DNA of 64,000 nucleotides. Source: Pedobacter sp. PLR. GTDB lineage: Bacteria; Bacteroidota; Bacteroidia; Sphingobacteriales; Sphingobacteriaceae. The stretch is from positions 124,001 to 188,000 of the forward strand of contig NZ_JAPIVQ010000008.1 in NCBI RefSeq assembly GCF_026239675.1, given 5' to 3'. Within the stretch, counting starts at the first letter, position 1. Each line of letters begins with the position of its first letter. The notes beneath the pieces were generated by a model. The model worked only from the letters and a program-made list of their open reading frames with translations, was not told the origin of the DNA and made no database searches. Positions 16,902-27,381 of the stretch are shown here, piece by piece. Position numbers and translations under genes: made by a program.

Positions 16902-19421
16902 TCAATTGACCTGGATACTTCGTCCTCCTCTATTTGTCGTATCAAATACCCGAAACTTTGCCCCAGCCTTGAAAGGTATCGCAACAGCATAGATTTTGCT
17001 GCTGGCCTCAGGCTCACTGCCATCAGTCGTATAACGGATGATGAAGCCCGGTAATTGCAGGTTTGCGGCGATTTGGCCATCCTTAACGGCTAATCCCGGA
17101 GTTGGAATACGGTAGTTAAAACCACCTGCATAATAACTTAATCTCGGCAATTCTTTTTTACCCAAAACATTTACAAACTCCGACCAGGCCTGATCATATA
17201 ACAGTTTCCCTTTTTCCGGATTTTGTTCCCTGGACCAATCCGGATCTTTTGCCCAGGCACGTTCTGCTAATCCCAACAATTTAGGCAATAACATATATTC
17301 AAATTGCAGCGGAGTTTTGATATTTTCACTCCATAATGGCGCCTGCAAGCCAACGATATTTGATTTGCCCGTCGCTGTTAAGCGCGCTTTGTTTTTGTAA
17401 CGCTCCGGATCCGCAGGATTCCCTTCTTCATCTTCTTTTACATTCTGATAATAGTTGTAAGGAATGAAATAGAAAAGCTTGTCCACATCTACATAACCAC
17501 CCCAATTTTGTCCGGTTTCCTCAAAGCTTTTATTCACGGTCAGGTCTATATAAAAATTGGTAACCGGGGTTAAGACCACTTTGTAACCCGCATTTGCCAT
17601 TTTATAAGCGAGATCCTCATTGCCATGGAGGTTATTCCAGACATCAACATGAAAGTTCTCCTTGAAAAAGCGAGGTTCAGGCAGCATTTTCATTTCCCCG
17701 TTTAGCGCTTGTTTACGGAGTCCGATTTCTTCCCATCCGGATAAATACAGTGATTTGGATTGCAACATTTTATTCAGCTTACTAAAGAAGTAAAACCACA
17801 ATTCATCGGTTCCTTTAACTGCCGGGTGGGTGATCGCCAGTTGAGCCGCAGCCGGTGATTTCTCCCATACCCCTGCAGGAACCTCATCTCCACCAAAATG
17901 GATGGTGGTTAATGGTGCATTTGCCTCCTGATGCATAGCGATCAACTCATTGGTTACTTTTTCCAGGAAGTTATAGCTGGAAGGTAAGGCTACATTGATC
18001 ACGTTGTCATCAAAGCCCTGCACGGAACGGTATTTACTCTCATCTTTTAAATCCCTAAGCAAATAATATTCAGCGGCCTCCTTATCTCCTGCTTTTATCA
18101 GGCGCTGATATCGGGCATCCATTGCTTTAATGGCGGCTCTGGCATGACCAGGCGTTTCAATTTCAGGAATCACGCGGATATGTCTAGCTGTAGCATATTT
18201 AAGAATTTCAATGTAATCTGCTTTCGTATAAAAGCCTGTTCCTGAGTTTAGGCCAGGCGTAGGTCCGGAGCCATAAGCGGGTAAAATTTGTGAAGCTTCC
18301 CCTACCGAATGACCGCGCTGTCCACCTACAGCAGTCAGCTCCGGCAATCCGGGGATTTCTAAACGCCAGCCTTCATCTTCTGTCAGGTGAAAATGAAAGA
18401 CATTCAGCTTATACAAACCCATTAAATCCAGCACCTTTAATACCTCGGATTTAGGTTGAAAATTCCGGCCTACATCCATCATAAACCCTCTAAAATCAAA
18501 CCTCGGACTATCATGAATCTCAGCTGCGGGCAAATTGATCTCCTTTTTCACCTTTGCCCCGGCATTTGCAGGAAACATACTTTTCAAAGATTGTATCGCA
18601 TAAAAAGCCCCTGCCGGAGTTGAGGCAGCAATAGTTACTTTCTTTGGGCTAATGCTTAGGTTATAAGCTTCCCTGCCCAGTTTACCATCCAACAGGAAAA
18701 CGATTTCTCCAGCACCTGGCTTTGTCTTAGCACCTGTTTTTTCGCCCAACATGCCGGCAATTTCCGCGGACAGTAATGCAGCTTCATTTGCAAAAGCAGG
18801 TATGGCCACAACACGCACATCTGCGGTTAAGTTAAAAACACCATCCCCTTTAACATACTGTACCGGTGTAGGAAAAACCAATGGGAGTTTATTTTCAGGA
18901 ATGTCTTTAATCTTTTTATTCTCCTCGTAAGCTTTCGCGGCAACTTCCTGTTCTAGTGTCAAATGCGCAGCGAAAGGCTGAAATACCACGTTTTTAATGG
19001 TGGTACCCTGATCAGGTTTCTGATCCCAAACCAGGTAAAAACCCTGAGGTCTTTCTGTGATGTTAGGCATCGCTTCCGTTGTCAAATGGAGTTTAATTGC
19101 TGCTCCGGGAGCAATAGACTTAAATGACTGCTTTGGTGACAAACGGAATAAGGCCCCGTTTACCAGCTTCACATCAGCCACAAGCGTATCTGCTCCCAGG
19201 ACTTTCAACTCCCTGGAATTGAAGTAAATTTTCCAGCCGGTAGCTGGTAAAGGAGTTTTACCATTATTTTTTATGGTCAGTACCAGCGCATCTTTAAGAT
19301 TCGTCTGCTCCCAGTTCAGGCCCAGATCAGCAGCAGAGAAGGGGGCTGATTCCTGAGCAACAGCAATACTACAGCTGCTGAATATTAAAAAAGAAGCAAG
19401 GATATAAAGTTTCATATGCAT
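16902..19421 (-). CDS. Beta-N-acetylhexosaminidase, GH20 family
   Basis: An 839-residue secreted enzyme. A signal peptide (residues 3-22, ending at AQE) is followed by a chitobiase-type N-terminal domain (about 30-140), a GH20b domain (about 180-300), the catalytic TIM barrel and a short C-terminal beta domain. The catalytic Asp-Glu pair is in HFGGDEVPAG near residue 510. DFRGFMMDVGRNF and HFHLTEDEGWRLEI are also family landmarks. It removes terminal N-acetylglucosamine or N-acetylgalactosamine from oligosaccharides. It is the last gene of the minus-strand SusC/SusD locus, which suggests chitin oligomers or other amino-sugar glycans as substrate. Confidence 0.93.
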   Translation of the reverse strand: MHMKLYILASFLIFSSCSIAVAQESAPFSAADLGLNWEQTNLKDALVLTIKNNGKTPLPATGWKIYFNSRELKVLGADTLVADVKLVNGALFRLSPKQSFKSIAPGAAIKLHLTTEAMPNITERPQGFYLVWDQKPDQGTTIKNVVFQPFAAHLTLEQEVAAKAYEENKKIKDIPENKLPLVFPTPVQYVKGDGVFNLTADVRVVAIPAFANEAALLSAEIAGMLGEKTGAKTKPGAGEIVFLLDGKLGREAYNLSISPKKVTIAASTPAGAFYAIQSLKSMFPANAGAKVKKEINLPAAEIHDSPRFDFRGFMMDVGRNFQPKSEVLKVLDLMGLYKLNVFHFHLTEDEGWRLEIPGLPELTAVGGQRGHSVGEASQILPAYGSGPTPGLNSGTGFYTKADYIEILKYATARHIRVIPEIETPGHARAAIKAMDARYQRLIKAGDKEAAEYYLLRDLKDESKYRSVQGFDDNVINVALPSSYNFLEKVTNELIAMHQEANAPLTTIHFGGDEVPAGVWEKSPAAAQLAITHPAVKGTDELWFYFFSKLNKMLQSKSLYLSGWEEIGLRKQALNGEMKMLPEPRFFKENFHVDVWNNLHGNEDLAYKMANAGYKVVLTPVTNFYIDLTVNKSFEETGQNWGGYVDVDKLFYFIPYNYYQNVKEDEEGNPADPERYKNKARLTATGKSNIVGLQAPLWSENIKTPLQFEYMLLPKLLGLAERAWAKDPDWSREQNPEKGKLLYDQAWSEFVNVLGKKELPRLSYYAGGFNYRIPTPGLAVKDGQIAANLQLPGFIIRYTTDGSEPEASSKIYAVAIPFKAGAKFRVFDTTNRGGRSIQVN

Positions 19422-19507
19422 ATGTCTTTGAATTTATGAGCTATTTGCAGGAGAAATAGCTCCATTTATTAGTGAGGAATCATTTCATTTATTTTAAAAA
19501 CCACAGC

Positions 19508-20632
19508 TTAAACCCTGATGTATATTTTCTTCTTGTCCAGAATATATCCAATCAGCCAACACACCAGCATAAAGCAGATGGCAAACAACAAGGAGCCTAA
19601 GGGGCCGGGAGCAATTGACTGAAAAAACACGGTATTGATCCAACCATTAAAATCAGAATTCGGAAATATCGTATTTACGATAATCAACAGTAAGTCAGCT
19701 ACAATATAAATAAACAGCGGATTCTTACCGAACACAGTAAAAAAGCCGGTCCATTTCACAAAAGACTTTACTTCAATGAGGTAAATTAATGCTGCGATGA
19801 TCATCAGATCCAGGCCACAGGTAATCAATACGAAAGAACTGCTCCATAGTTTTTTGTTAACCGGGAAGGAAAAATTCCAGCACCAGGCAAGGAATACCAG
19901 TACTACCCCTGCTAATAACAATTTGGCAATACTTTCAAAGCCCTTGCCTTTTTCCTGAATAAACTTACCTGCAAAATAGCCTATAATCACATTGACACAA
20001 GATGGAATGGTACTCAAAATACCTTCGGGATCAAAAGGAATACCTTCACCATGGTATAAGTGTGCATTACCTAATAAAAACTGGTCAAGATGCTGCCCTG
20101 CGTTTCCGGTCATACTTAAAGGATCGCCTGAATCTCCAAAAACCAGCAACACCAGCCAGTAGCCGATTAAAAACAACACACTCAGGACAACCACCCACCT
20201 GGCCGACAAATAATGAATCATTAAAGAAACAATGCCATAGCATAAGCCAATCCGCTGTAAGACCCCCATAATCCTGGTATTACCAATGGGAGAAAAGCTG
20301 ATTCCTCCGGCCTCATTGTAATGAAAAAACGGGAACCAATACATCAGGTAACCGATCAGAAAGATGAGCAGTGTTCGTTTAAATATTTTAGTAAGCACGG
20401 CGCTGTCATTCATTACCGCAAACTTTTTCATAGAAAAGCTCATGGCATTACCTACTGCAAAAAGAAAAGAAGGAAAGACAAGATCTGTGGGGGTAAATCC
20501 ATGCCATGCGGCATGTTCAAGCATAGAAAAAGGCTGGGCTCCGCTTCCGGGCGTATTCACAATGATCATAAAGCAGACCGTCATCCCCCGAAATACATCC
20601 AGTGATAAAAAACGTTGTGGTTGGTTCATCAA
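19508..20632 (-). CDS. NagX/HGSNAT-like membrane acyltransferase (DUF5009 type)
   Basis: A 374-residue protein with about ten membrane helices. It begins with RFLSLDVFRGMTVCFMII, the hallmark of heparan-alpha-glucosaminide N-acetyltransferase-like proteins, followed by HGFTPTDLVFPSFLF. Relatives such as NagX occur beside N-acetylglucosamine use genes and are thought to acylate or transport amino sugars across the inner membrane. Its place between the GH20 gene and SusD supports such a role. The exact reaction is not known. Confidence 0.85.
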   Translation of the reverse strand: MMNQPQRFLSLDVFRGMTVCFMIIVNTPGSGAQPFSMLEHAAWHGFTPTDLVFPSFLFAVGNAMSFSMKKFAVMNDSAVLTKIFKRTLLIFLIGYLMYWFPFFHYNEAGGISFSPIGNTRIMGVLQRIGLCYGIVSLMIHYLSARWVVVLSVLFLIGYWLVLLVFGDSGDPLSMTGNAGQHLDQFLLGNAHLYHGEGIPFDPEGILSTIPSCVNVIIGYFAGKFIQEKGKGFESIAKLLLAGVVLVFLAWCWNFSFPVNKKLWSSSFVLITCGLDLMIIAALIYLIEVKSFVKWTGFFTVFGKNPLFIYIVADLLLIIVNTIFPNSDFNGWINTVFFQSIAPGPLGSLLFAICFMLVCWLIGYILDKKKIYIRV

Positions 20633-20716
20633 ATTAAGAAGTTATAGTTAAGTTTAACAGGAATGAAAGAGTGGCAACGCCACTCCTTCATTAAATATAC
20701 CCCGGAATAACCGGTT

Positions 20717-22510
20717 TTAATATCCTGTATTCTGTTTTAAAACAGCTGCACCATTGGCGCGGCTCAAATCAATTTGTCGCTGTGGAATCGGGTAAATATC
20801 ATTTCTCCCTTTTATGTATTTTCCATTTCTAACATCAGAAGTTATTTTCCCCTGGTAGTTAAAATAGGCATTCAGTTCTGTGTCTGCTATTCCCCAACGT
20901 ACCAGGTCAAAGAAACGATGACCTTCCATGGCCAGCTCAATTTTACGCTCAAAATAAATAGCTGATAAAGCATAGGCTTTTCCTTTGCCAGAAAAATCAC
21001 CGGCTGGATATTCATTTATTTTATAATTAGCAGCTGGTGTGGTTGAAAATCCTCCTAAAGGATTTCCTTCATCCTGGTATTTATACACCCAACCAATAGG
21101 ATTTGCGGCACGCGCCCTCACAATATCTACATATTCCTGAGCTTTAGACAAACTTCCTGCCTGGGCTTCGGCTTCCGCTCCCATCAACAACACATCGGCA
21201 AAACGAATCACCAGGTAATTGATTGCAGAACCCGGTGCCCAGGTGGTTTTATCCTCATCTGTTGCCCTTGTTGCCTGCCAGTAAATGTTCTTTTTTGGGC
21301 CATAAGGACCTCCGTAACGCTGGTCTCTGATCCATGGTTCTCCAGGATAATTTCCCCAGTCTAAATAAGGAACCCCACGTCTTCCTGCCGTCCAGTCCAA
21401 TCGCGGATCTAATGTCCCCTGATCTGGCTGAAAAGGTTCTGCACCTTTAATTCCCATATCATTTTCCACAGCATGATCGTTATAAGTGGTCAGGTACGGA
21501 AGCCCGGTCAGCGCATCCGTTCTAAAATGATTAACCAGATCGATAGAGGGCTGAAAAAACCCACAGCAACCAAAAGGACTTTCCCCGTAAGGGAAATTCA
21601 GCATATCGCCATTATTCCCCAGAGAAGGACCATTGGCATCTACATTGGCTGACATTTGAATCGCAAAAACCACTTCGGAATTGTCTTCCTTACTAGGTTT
21701 AAAGTTATCTGCGAATTCTTCATTCAGTTTGTATTTTTTACCACTACTGGTTACTCCGGAAGAGATCACGACATCGAACAGCTCTCTGGCTTCTGTAAAT
21801 TTATGCTGATATAAATAGGCTTTGGCAAGGTATGCCCCTGCTGCCCATTTATTGACCCTGCCAATTTCCGACTGTGTTGCCGGCAAATTATCATAGGCAA
21901 ATTTAAGGTCTTCCGTGATTTTTGGCCAGATGTCCGTATTGTTAGGCTGGTTAAAAATCGTCGTCGTTTCATCAATCCAGGGTACCATATTCCACATTTT
22001 CTTCAACTCAAAATAATAATGTGCACGTAAAAACTTATCCTGTGCCTGTATCTGAATACGTTCATCAGCGGTTAGATCCGTAGCCTGCGATAAGATAGAT
22101 AACACATCATTTGTTCTTTTTACCCCTTCATATAATGCTTTCCATTTACCATTAAAAAAAGAATTTGTGGCATCGGCATAAAACCTGGCAATAGGATCTA
22201 TTCCCGGCTGGTCACTTCCATCACTTCCTTTGGAAGCATCGCCGCCGGCAATGGCGCCGAATATCCAGTTACTTGGAGAACCTGCATAAGCATCCCCACC
22301 ACCAAGCGCGGAATTTCCACCAGCCATGCCATCAAGGGCCGCATAGGCACCTATCAATAAATTATTCACCCCATTTTTGTTCGTAATAATTTCTTTGGTC
22401 AATGATCCTAGGGGCGGTTGTTCTAAAGCTTTCTTGCAAGAAAAAAATGATTGTCCTGTAAAGAATAGTACAGTTAACAATAGATATGTTGATTTTTTCA
22501 TTAGTTTCAT
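20717..22510 (-). CDS. SusD/RagB-family outer-membrane glycan-binding lipoprotein
   Basis: A 597-residue lipoprotein. The signal ends at the lipobox SFFSC, with cysteine about residue 25; the start may be 22510 or the methionine 3 codons later. The mature part shows SusD landmarks: an N-terminal helical repeat region, YFELKKMWNMVPWID and a C-terminal ERKIELAMEGHRFFDLVRWG near the end. SusD proteins cap a SusC channel and hold the glycan. The SusC gene lies 19 bases upstream, so the two form a pair. The ligand is probably an amino-sugar glycan given the GH20 neighbour. Confidence 0.95.
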   Translation of the reverse strand: MKLMKKSTYLLLTVLFFTGQSFFSCKKALEQPPLGSLTKEIITNKNGVNNLLIGAYAALDGMAGGNSALGGGDAYAGSPSNWIFGAIAGGDASKGSDGSDQPGIDPIARFYADATNSFFNGKWKALYEGVKRTNDVLSILSQATDLTADERIQIQAQDKFLRAHYYFELKKMWNMVPWIDETTTIFNQPNNTDIWPKITEDLKFAYDNLPATQSEIGRVNKWAAGAYLAKAYLYQHKFTEARELFDVVISSGVTSSGKKYKLNEEFADNFKPSKEDNSEVVFAIQMSANVDANGPSLGNNGDMLNFPYGESPFGCCGFFQPSIDLVNHFRTDALTGLPYLTTYNDHAVENDMGIKGAEPFQPDQGTLDPRLDWTAGRRGVPYLDWGNYPGEPWIRDQRYGGPYGPKKNIYWQATRATDEDKTTWAPGSAINYLVIRFADVLLMGAEAEAQAGSLSKAQEYVDIVRARAANPIGWVYKYQDEGNPLGGFSTTPAANYKINEYPAGDFSGKGKAYALSAIYFERKIELAMEGHRFFDLVRWGIADTELNAYFNYQGKITSDVRNGKYIKGRNDIYPIPQRQIDLSRANGAAVLKQNTGY

Positions 22511-22529
22511 CTGTCTAAACTGTTAATGA

Positions 22530-25500
22530 TTAAAATTTCAAATTTAAACCCAGCAGGAAGGTCCGCTGACTTGGGTAAGCACCGTCATCCACTCCAAAAG
22601 CGGTTTGATTGTCCGTTTCGCTGGAAGTTCCAATTTCAGGATCAATACCAGAATATTTAGTGATGGTGAATAGGTTTGCAGCAGAAAGGTAAACCCTTAA
22701 TCTGCCTACCCCAAATTTCTGCAAAGTCTTTTCCGGCAGGGTATAACCAATCTGGATGTTTTTAAGTCGCAGGTAAGAGCCATTTTCTACAAAATAAGAG
22801 TTGGGTACCCCATTAGAACTAAAGGACTGCTCTTTTTCCTGAATTGGCGCCTTCGCATTTCTATTGTCAGGTGTCCATGAATTGTAGAGTGCAGTATGAC
22901 TTTTTGCGCCTCCAAAAGAAGAGGAGAAATCTGTCCACCATTTCACCTGGTTCCAGATCGAGTTTCCCTGAACCCCATAAAAGAACATGCTCATGTCGAA
23001 GTCTTTATAATTCATCGCGAGGTTCAAACCATAGCTAAAATCCGGGTTGGCATTACCGAGAAAAGTACGGTCGTCTGCATTAATCAGGCCATCGCCATTC
23101 ACATCTTCATACTTGAAACGGCCGGGAGCAACAGCATTCTGATACACTGCATTTGGGTCTGAGCTTTGCTGCTGCACTTTTAAGTTTGCCGCATCAATTT
23201 CTTCCTGCGACTGCCAGAAACCGGCCACTTTGTAACCAAAAAACTCACTTACAGAATGACCAACCTGGTTACGAACGATATTACTACCATCAAAACGGCG
23301 GGCATCAAGATCATAATAGTCGGCATCACCGGAAACCTTTTGAATCAGGTTATTGTAAGTAGTAATCGTAGCCGTTGCACTCAGTTTAAAATCTTTACCA
23401 ATATTGGTACGTCCGGTAATGGCCAGATCCAATCCTTCATTTTTCATTTTGCCAATGTTCAAAAACGGCGTACTGGACGCTCCTTCTGTGGCGATCATTT
23501 CCGGATTAAACAATAAATCAGTAATATTCTTTCTATAGTAATCTGCAGAAACCTCCAGTTTACCCTCAAATAAAGTCGCATCAATACCAATATTGGCATT
23601 GGTGTTTTTCTCCCATTTCGCACCCGGATTACCGGTTCTGTTTTTATAGAAACCAGAAACTACATTATTCCCTCCGCCTATTGCATAATAAGAAGGTGCG
23701 ATATCGCTACTATAAGTATCAAATGAATTTCCTTCGGACACATTTAGCTGGTTACCCATCACACCCCATCCACCTCTGATTTTAAGGTCCGAAATCCAGG
23801 TTACATCCTTTAAAAACGATTCCTGCGAAATCCGCCATCCCCCGCTTACTGCCGGAAACCAGCCATAGACATTTTCCAAAAACTTAGAAGAGCCGTCTCT
23901 TCTCAGGGTACCACCAAATAGATATTTGTCTTTAAAAGTATAATCTACACGTCCGATTAAAGAGAACATCGCACTGGAAACCCGCTCGCTATTGGCATCT
24001 TTTGGCCCGCTACCTGTAGTCAGGTTGGTATAGTTCGGATCAAAAGAAAAATAACCTCTGTTGCTGCCACTCATTGTACTGTAACGGTTGCGCAAATATT
24101 CTGTACCAACCAAAGCTTTCAGGCTGTGCACACCTATTTGCTTGTTAAAAGCAAGGGTATTGGTCCAGGTATAATCAAAAGACGCATAAGATGATTCTGA
24201 ATAAGAATTACTGGTGTTATTTTCCGCATTTTCATATTGGGGATAGACAAATGCGCGACTATTTCCAGATGAATTAGAACCACCGAAAGAACTTCTCAAA
24301 GTAAGTGAAGCAGGGAGATCGGCTTCAATAAATACATTACCAAATAACCGGTTATCAGTGGCCTTATTGTTCTTTGTTCTGCTGAGCATTGCTACCGGAT
24401 TATAAGCATCTCCGAGTTCGCCACCATAAGAGCCGGCAAAATTCCCCATGATGTCATGTACCGGAATGATTGGCTGTTCTCTAAAAGCATGACCAATGGC
24501 ATTATCGCCGGTTAAACCTCCAATTTTAGGGTTATTACTGATAGAATAAGAAAGGTTTTCACCTACTCTCACCTTTTTCCCGATATTAAACTGTGTATTT
24601 GAACGCAGGGTATATCGCTCCAGATATGTGTTCATCAGGGTTCCCTGCTGGTTAAAATAATTGGCAGAAACCAGGTAATTCCCAAGGTCTGAACCACCAC
24701 TAACAGAAACATTATGGCTGGTAATCGGTGCCGGACTGAAGATCTCTTCATACCAGTTTGTTCCGGTTTTATTGGCCCTGGTAATGCGATAAAACTCCTT
24801 GTATTCTGCATCCGAAGTAAAAAATGGTTTTACATTATATAGCGCCGGATTTACGGAAGGATCTCCCTCCATAGCACCCTTTGGCAGGATATAATCCGGA
24901 ACTACATAGGTAGGGCCATTTCCATACAAATCATCATTCAGGTTTGTTTCTCCGGAATTGATCAGCATCTGACGTTTCAATGTGGCCATTTCATTCGGAT
25001 TCAGAATGCTCCATACATTTCCTGTTTTCGGACGTTGTGTTCCATAATAGGCATCATAAGCCACCTGCACTTTCCCCTTACCTTTTTTAGTGGTGATCAC
25101 AATCACCCCATTTGCGGCCCGGGAACCATAAATAGAAGCTGCACCAGCATCTTTTAAGACCTGTACAGATTCAATATCATTGGGATTAATATCAGAAACA
25201 CTCTCTGTTGGCACGCCATCCACCACATATAAAGGGCTGTTGTTTCCGAAAGTATTGATTCCCCTGATCTTTACCTGAGGCTCTTCTCCCGGTTGTCCGG
25301 AGCCTAAAACAGTCACCCCTGAAGCCTGTCCTTGTAACAAATTATTCACTGAGGCTGCTGGTTGTTTGAGCATTTCAGACACGTTGACAACCGAAACCGC
25401 ACCAGTCAGGTCTTTCTTCTTTTGTGTAGAATATCCTACCACCACCACTTCCCCCAGGGAAGTAGGTTCTTCAGTTAGCTGTACGTTAACTAGTGTTTTA

Positions 25501-26090
25501 CCTGCAGCAGGCACTTCTTTGGTCATAAAACCGATGTAAGTGAAAACCAGGGTCACGTCTGCAGAACTTGCACTAATGGCATAATTACCGTTTGTATCGG
25601 TCATCGCTCCAATCCCGGTCCCTTTTATTTTAACACTAACTCCGGGTAGGGTCTCTCCTTTCACAGAGGTCACCTGTCCTTTGATGGTGACTGCCGGTTT
25701 TTCTATCCCGGCTTCAACCGCAGCAAGACTACCTTTATCATACAATAAAATATGTTGATCTACTACCTTGTAGGTAATATTCAGTGGCCCCAGTGCCTCA
25801 GCCAGAATATCTCCCAGCCGCTTGTTGACCACATTTAAAGAGGTGATCCGCTCAGATTTGATCGCCGAAGGGCTGTAAATAAACTTCACTTGAGTCAGGC
25901 TTTGTATTTCCTTTAAGATCTGTTTGATTTTACCTTCGGTAATGTTTATAGAAATTTCTTTGTTAAGTACACCCTGAGCCTCCGCGTTTTTCGCAAAGGT
26001 GCTACAGCTGAACAAGATGACAAGAAATATTTGGCTTACAGATATCCGCATTGCTGTTATTATTAAAGCAACAAATCGCTTTTTATTCAT
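22530..26090 (-). CDS. SusC/RagA-family TonB-dependent receptor with STN signalling domain
   Basis: A 1186-residue outer-membrane protein. After the signal peptide comes a STN domain (about 50-115, ITEGKIKQILKEI) that contacts an anti-sigma factor. A carboxypeptidase-like beta-sandwich (about 130-215, VKGETLPGVSVKIKGT), a plug domain (SVNNLLQGQASGV, about 245-355) and the beta barrel follow; the barrel ends in LLGLNLKF with a terminal aromatic. The protein imports glycan with SusD, using TonB energy. The STN domain together with the FecR and ECF genes just upstream shows substrate-triggered induction. Confidence 0.96.
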   Translation of the reverse strand: MNKKRFVALIITAMRISVSQIFLVILFSCSTFAKNAEAQGVLNKEISINITEGKIKQILKEIQSLTQVKFIYSPSAIKSERITSLNVVNKRLGDILAEALGPLNITYKVVDQHILLYDKGSLAAVEAGIEKPAVTIKGQVTSVKGETLPGVSVKIKGTGIGAMTDTNGNYAISASSADVTLVFTYIGFMTKEVPAAGKTLVNVQLTEEPTSLGEVVVVGYSTQKKKDLTGAVSVVNVSEMLKQPAASVNNLLQGQASGVTVLGSGQPGEEPQVKIRGINTFGNNSPLYVVDGVPTESVSDINPNDIESVQVLKDAGAASIYGSRAANGVIVITTKKGKGKVQVAYDAYYGTQRPKTGNVWSILNPNEMATLKRQMLINSGETNLNDDLYGNGPTYVVPDYILPKGAMEGDPSVNPALYNVKPFFTSDAEYKEFYRITRANKTGTNWYEEIFSPAPITSHNVSVSGGSDLGNYLVSANYFNQQGTLMNTYLERYTLRSNTQFNIGKKVRVGENLSYSISNNPKIGGLTGDNAIGHAFREQPIIPVHDIMGNFAGSYGGELGDAYNPVAMLSRTKNNKATDNRLFGNVFIEADLPASLTLRSSFGGSNSSGNSRAFVYPQYENAENNTSNSYSESSYASFDYTWTNTLAFNKQIGVHSLKALVGTEYLRNRYSTMSGSNRGYFSFDPNYTNLTTGSGPKDANSERVSSAMFSLIGRVDYTFKDKYLFGGTLRRDGSSKFLENVYGWFPAVSGGWRISQESFLKDVTWISDLKIRGGWGVMGNQLNVSEGNSFDTYSSDIAPSYYAIGGGNNVVSGFYKNRTGNPGAKWEKNTNANIGIDATLFEGKLEVSADYYRKNITDLLFNPEMIATEGASSTPFLNIGKMKNEGLDLAITGRTNIGKDFKLSATATITTYNNLIQKVSGDADYYDLDARRFDGSNIVRNQVGHSVSEFFGYKVAGFWQSQEEIDAANLKVQQQSSDPNAVYQNAVAPGRFKYEDVNGDGLINADDRTFLGNANPDFSYGLNLAMNYKDFDMSMFFYGVQGNSIWNQVKWWTDFSSSFGGAKSHTALYNSWTPDNRNAKAPIQEKEQSFSSNGVPNSYFVENGSYLRLKNIQIGYTLPEKTLQKFGVGRLRVYLSAANLFTITKYSGIDPEIGTSSETDNQTAFGVDDGAYPSQRTFLLGLNLKF

Positions 26091-26220
26091 ACCTTTAGAA
26101 GTTTTTGTTCGTTAATGTGAAAGTTTCGTTCAAAATCATTTTAACTGGCAATGTTCCGCAACATTGTCAGTTTTTTTATAGCCTTTTTTCTAGTAAAAGT
26201 TTCTCTTTTTCATACGCATT

Positions 26221-26245
26221 TGGTTAGGTTGGTTAGGTTAGGTTA
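26221..26245. repeat. Short GGTTA-rich tandem repeat
   Basis: The run holds several copies of GGTTAGG/GGTTA in the gap between FecR and SusC. A similar short GGTTAGTTAAGG sits near 27970 before the ECF sigma gene. It is too short to assign a role. Confidence 0.4.
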
Positions 26246-26270
26246 ATTGCAATCCCGGTTTTAACGGGCA

Positions 26271-27308
26271 TTATTTTTTACTTTTAATGATGATGGTTGT
26301 TCCGGAAACCTCATAAGATGCCTTTACAGCAGCACAGAGAAAATCCAGTTTATTGTATAAGTTTTGTTCCGTAAGATCACCGGTAAAAGTATTGTCCAGC
26401 AAGGACTGATCTTCTATCTGGAAGTCTATCCCGTAAGTCTTTTTAAGTGTTGCAACCACCTCCGCAAGTGGTGCATCATTAAAAGAGAACAGTTCTTTAA
26501 CTTCCGTTTTATTTGCTACATATAAGGGTTCAGGATCAGTCACGAGGCTTTGCTCAAAACTATGGTCCGCGGCTTTGAAAACCGTTTTTTGATTCGGGGT
26601 CAGGATCACTTCTTTCGTATGCCCCAAAATGTCGTCTACCAGATCCAGTCGGCTGTAAATTGGAGAAACGGCCACCTTGCCGGTTTTAACCGCAATTTCC
26701 GTTGCACTGTTGTCCGCATTTGCGCGCACCTCAAAGCTGGTTCCCAAAACTTTGGTCACCACATCTTTACTGTACACCATAAAAGGTCTGGAAGCATCCG
26801 GACTAATCTGAAAGAAACCTGTCCCTTCCAGCACCACTTCCCGTTTATCTTTCAAAAAATGGCTTGGGTATTTAATACTGGCATTGGATTCCAGCAGCAC
26901 ATAACTGCCATCCTCGAAGATTACCTTTTTCGGTTTTCCATCCAGGTTGAGCTGTTGTTTAATATCATTTGATAAGCCGGCAGAGATAAACTGAGGACTG
27001 GAAACCTGCTCTTTAAAGAACAAATATCCGGTGATTAAACAGAAGCCGGTAATCGCGGCAGCAACAGCAGTCCAGCGCCAAACTCCTGAACGCTGAATTT
27101 CAGGAACTGGTTCCGATCCTGTAGAAATATCCGTATGGATCCGATCCCAGAGTTTCTGTTCAATTGTGGTGATTTCCCTGGGATTAATTTCTTCCAGATC
27201 GGCTTTATCCAACATCCCATACAACTCTTCAACGACACGTTTTTCTTCTGCCGTGCATGTTCCTTCCAGATACCGGTCCAATAAAAGATGAAATGCTTCT
27301 CTACTCAT
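26271..27308 (-). CDS. FecR-type anti-sigma factor
   Basis: A 345-residue inner-membrane protein. A cytosolic N-terminal part (LDRYLEGTCTAEEKRVVEEL) would hold the sigma factor. One helix (about 80-98, WTAVAAAITGFCLITGYLFF) crosses the membrane. The periplasmic FecR domain (about 135-235, DGSYVLLESNASIKYP, VLGTSFEVRA) and a DUF4974 domain at the C-terminus complete the usual Bacteroidota form. It receives the signal from the SusC STN domain and controls the ECF sigma factor encoded 73 bases upstream. Confidence 0.94.
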   Translation of the reverse strand: MSREAFHLLLDRYLEGTCTAEEKRVVEELYGMLDKADLEEINPREITTIEQKLWDRIHTDISTGSEPVPEIQRSGVWRWTAVAAAITGFCLITGYLFFKEQVSSPQFISAGLSNDIKQQLNLDGKPKKVIFEDGSYVLLESNASIKYPSHFLKDKREVVLEGTGFFQISPDASRPFMVYSKDVVTKVLGTSFEVRANADNSATEIAVKTGKVAVSPIYSRLDLVDDILGHTKEVILTPNQKTVFKAADHSFEQSLVTDPEPLYVANKTEVKELFSFNDAPLAEVVATLKKTYGIDFQIEDQSLLDNTFTGDLTEQNLYNKLDFLCAAVKASYEVSGTTIIIKSKK

Positions 27309-27381
27309 TATTATAGCTTTTAAACTATATGTCAGCTAAAGCAGCGCGATCCCTAAAGAAAAATAAAATATTTATTGGTGC

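Noticed and set aside
26221..26245. Telomere-like TTAGG repeats
   Set aside because: Only a few copies are present inside a bacterial operon gap; this is low-complexity sequence and not a telomere or end structure.
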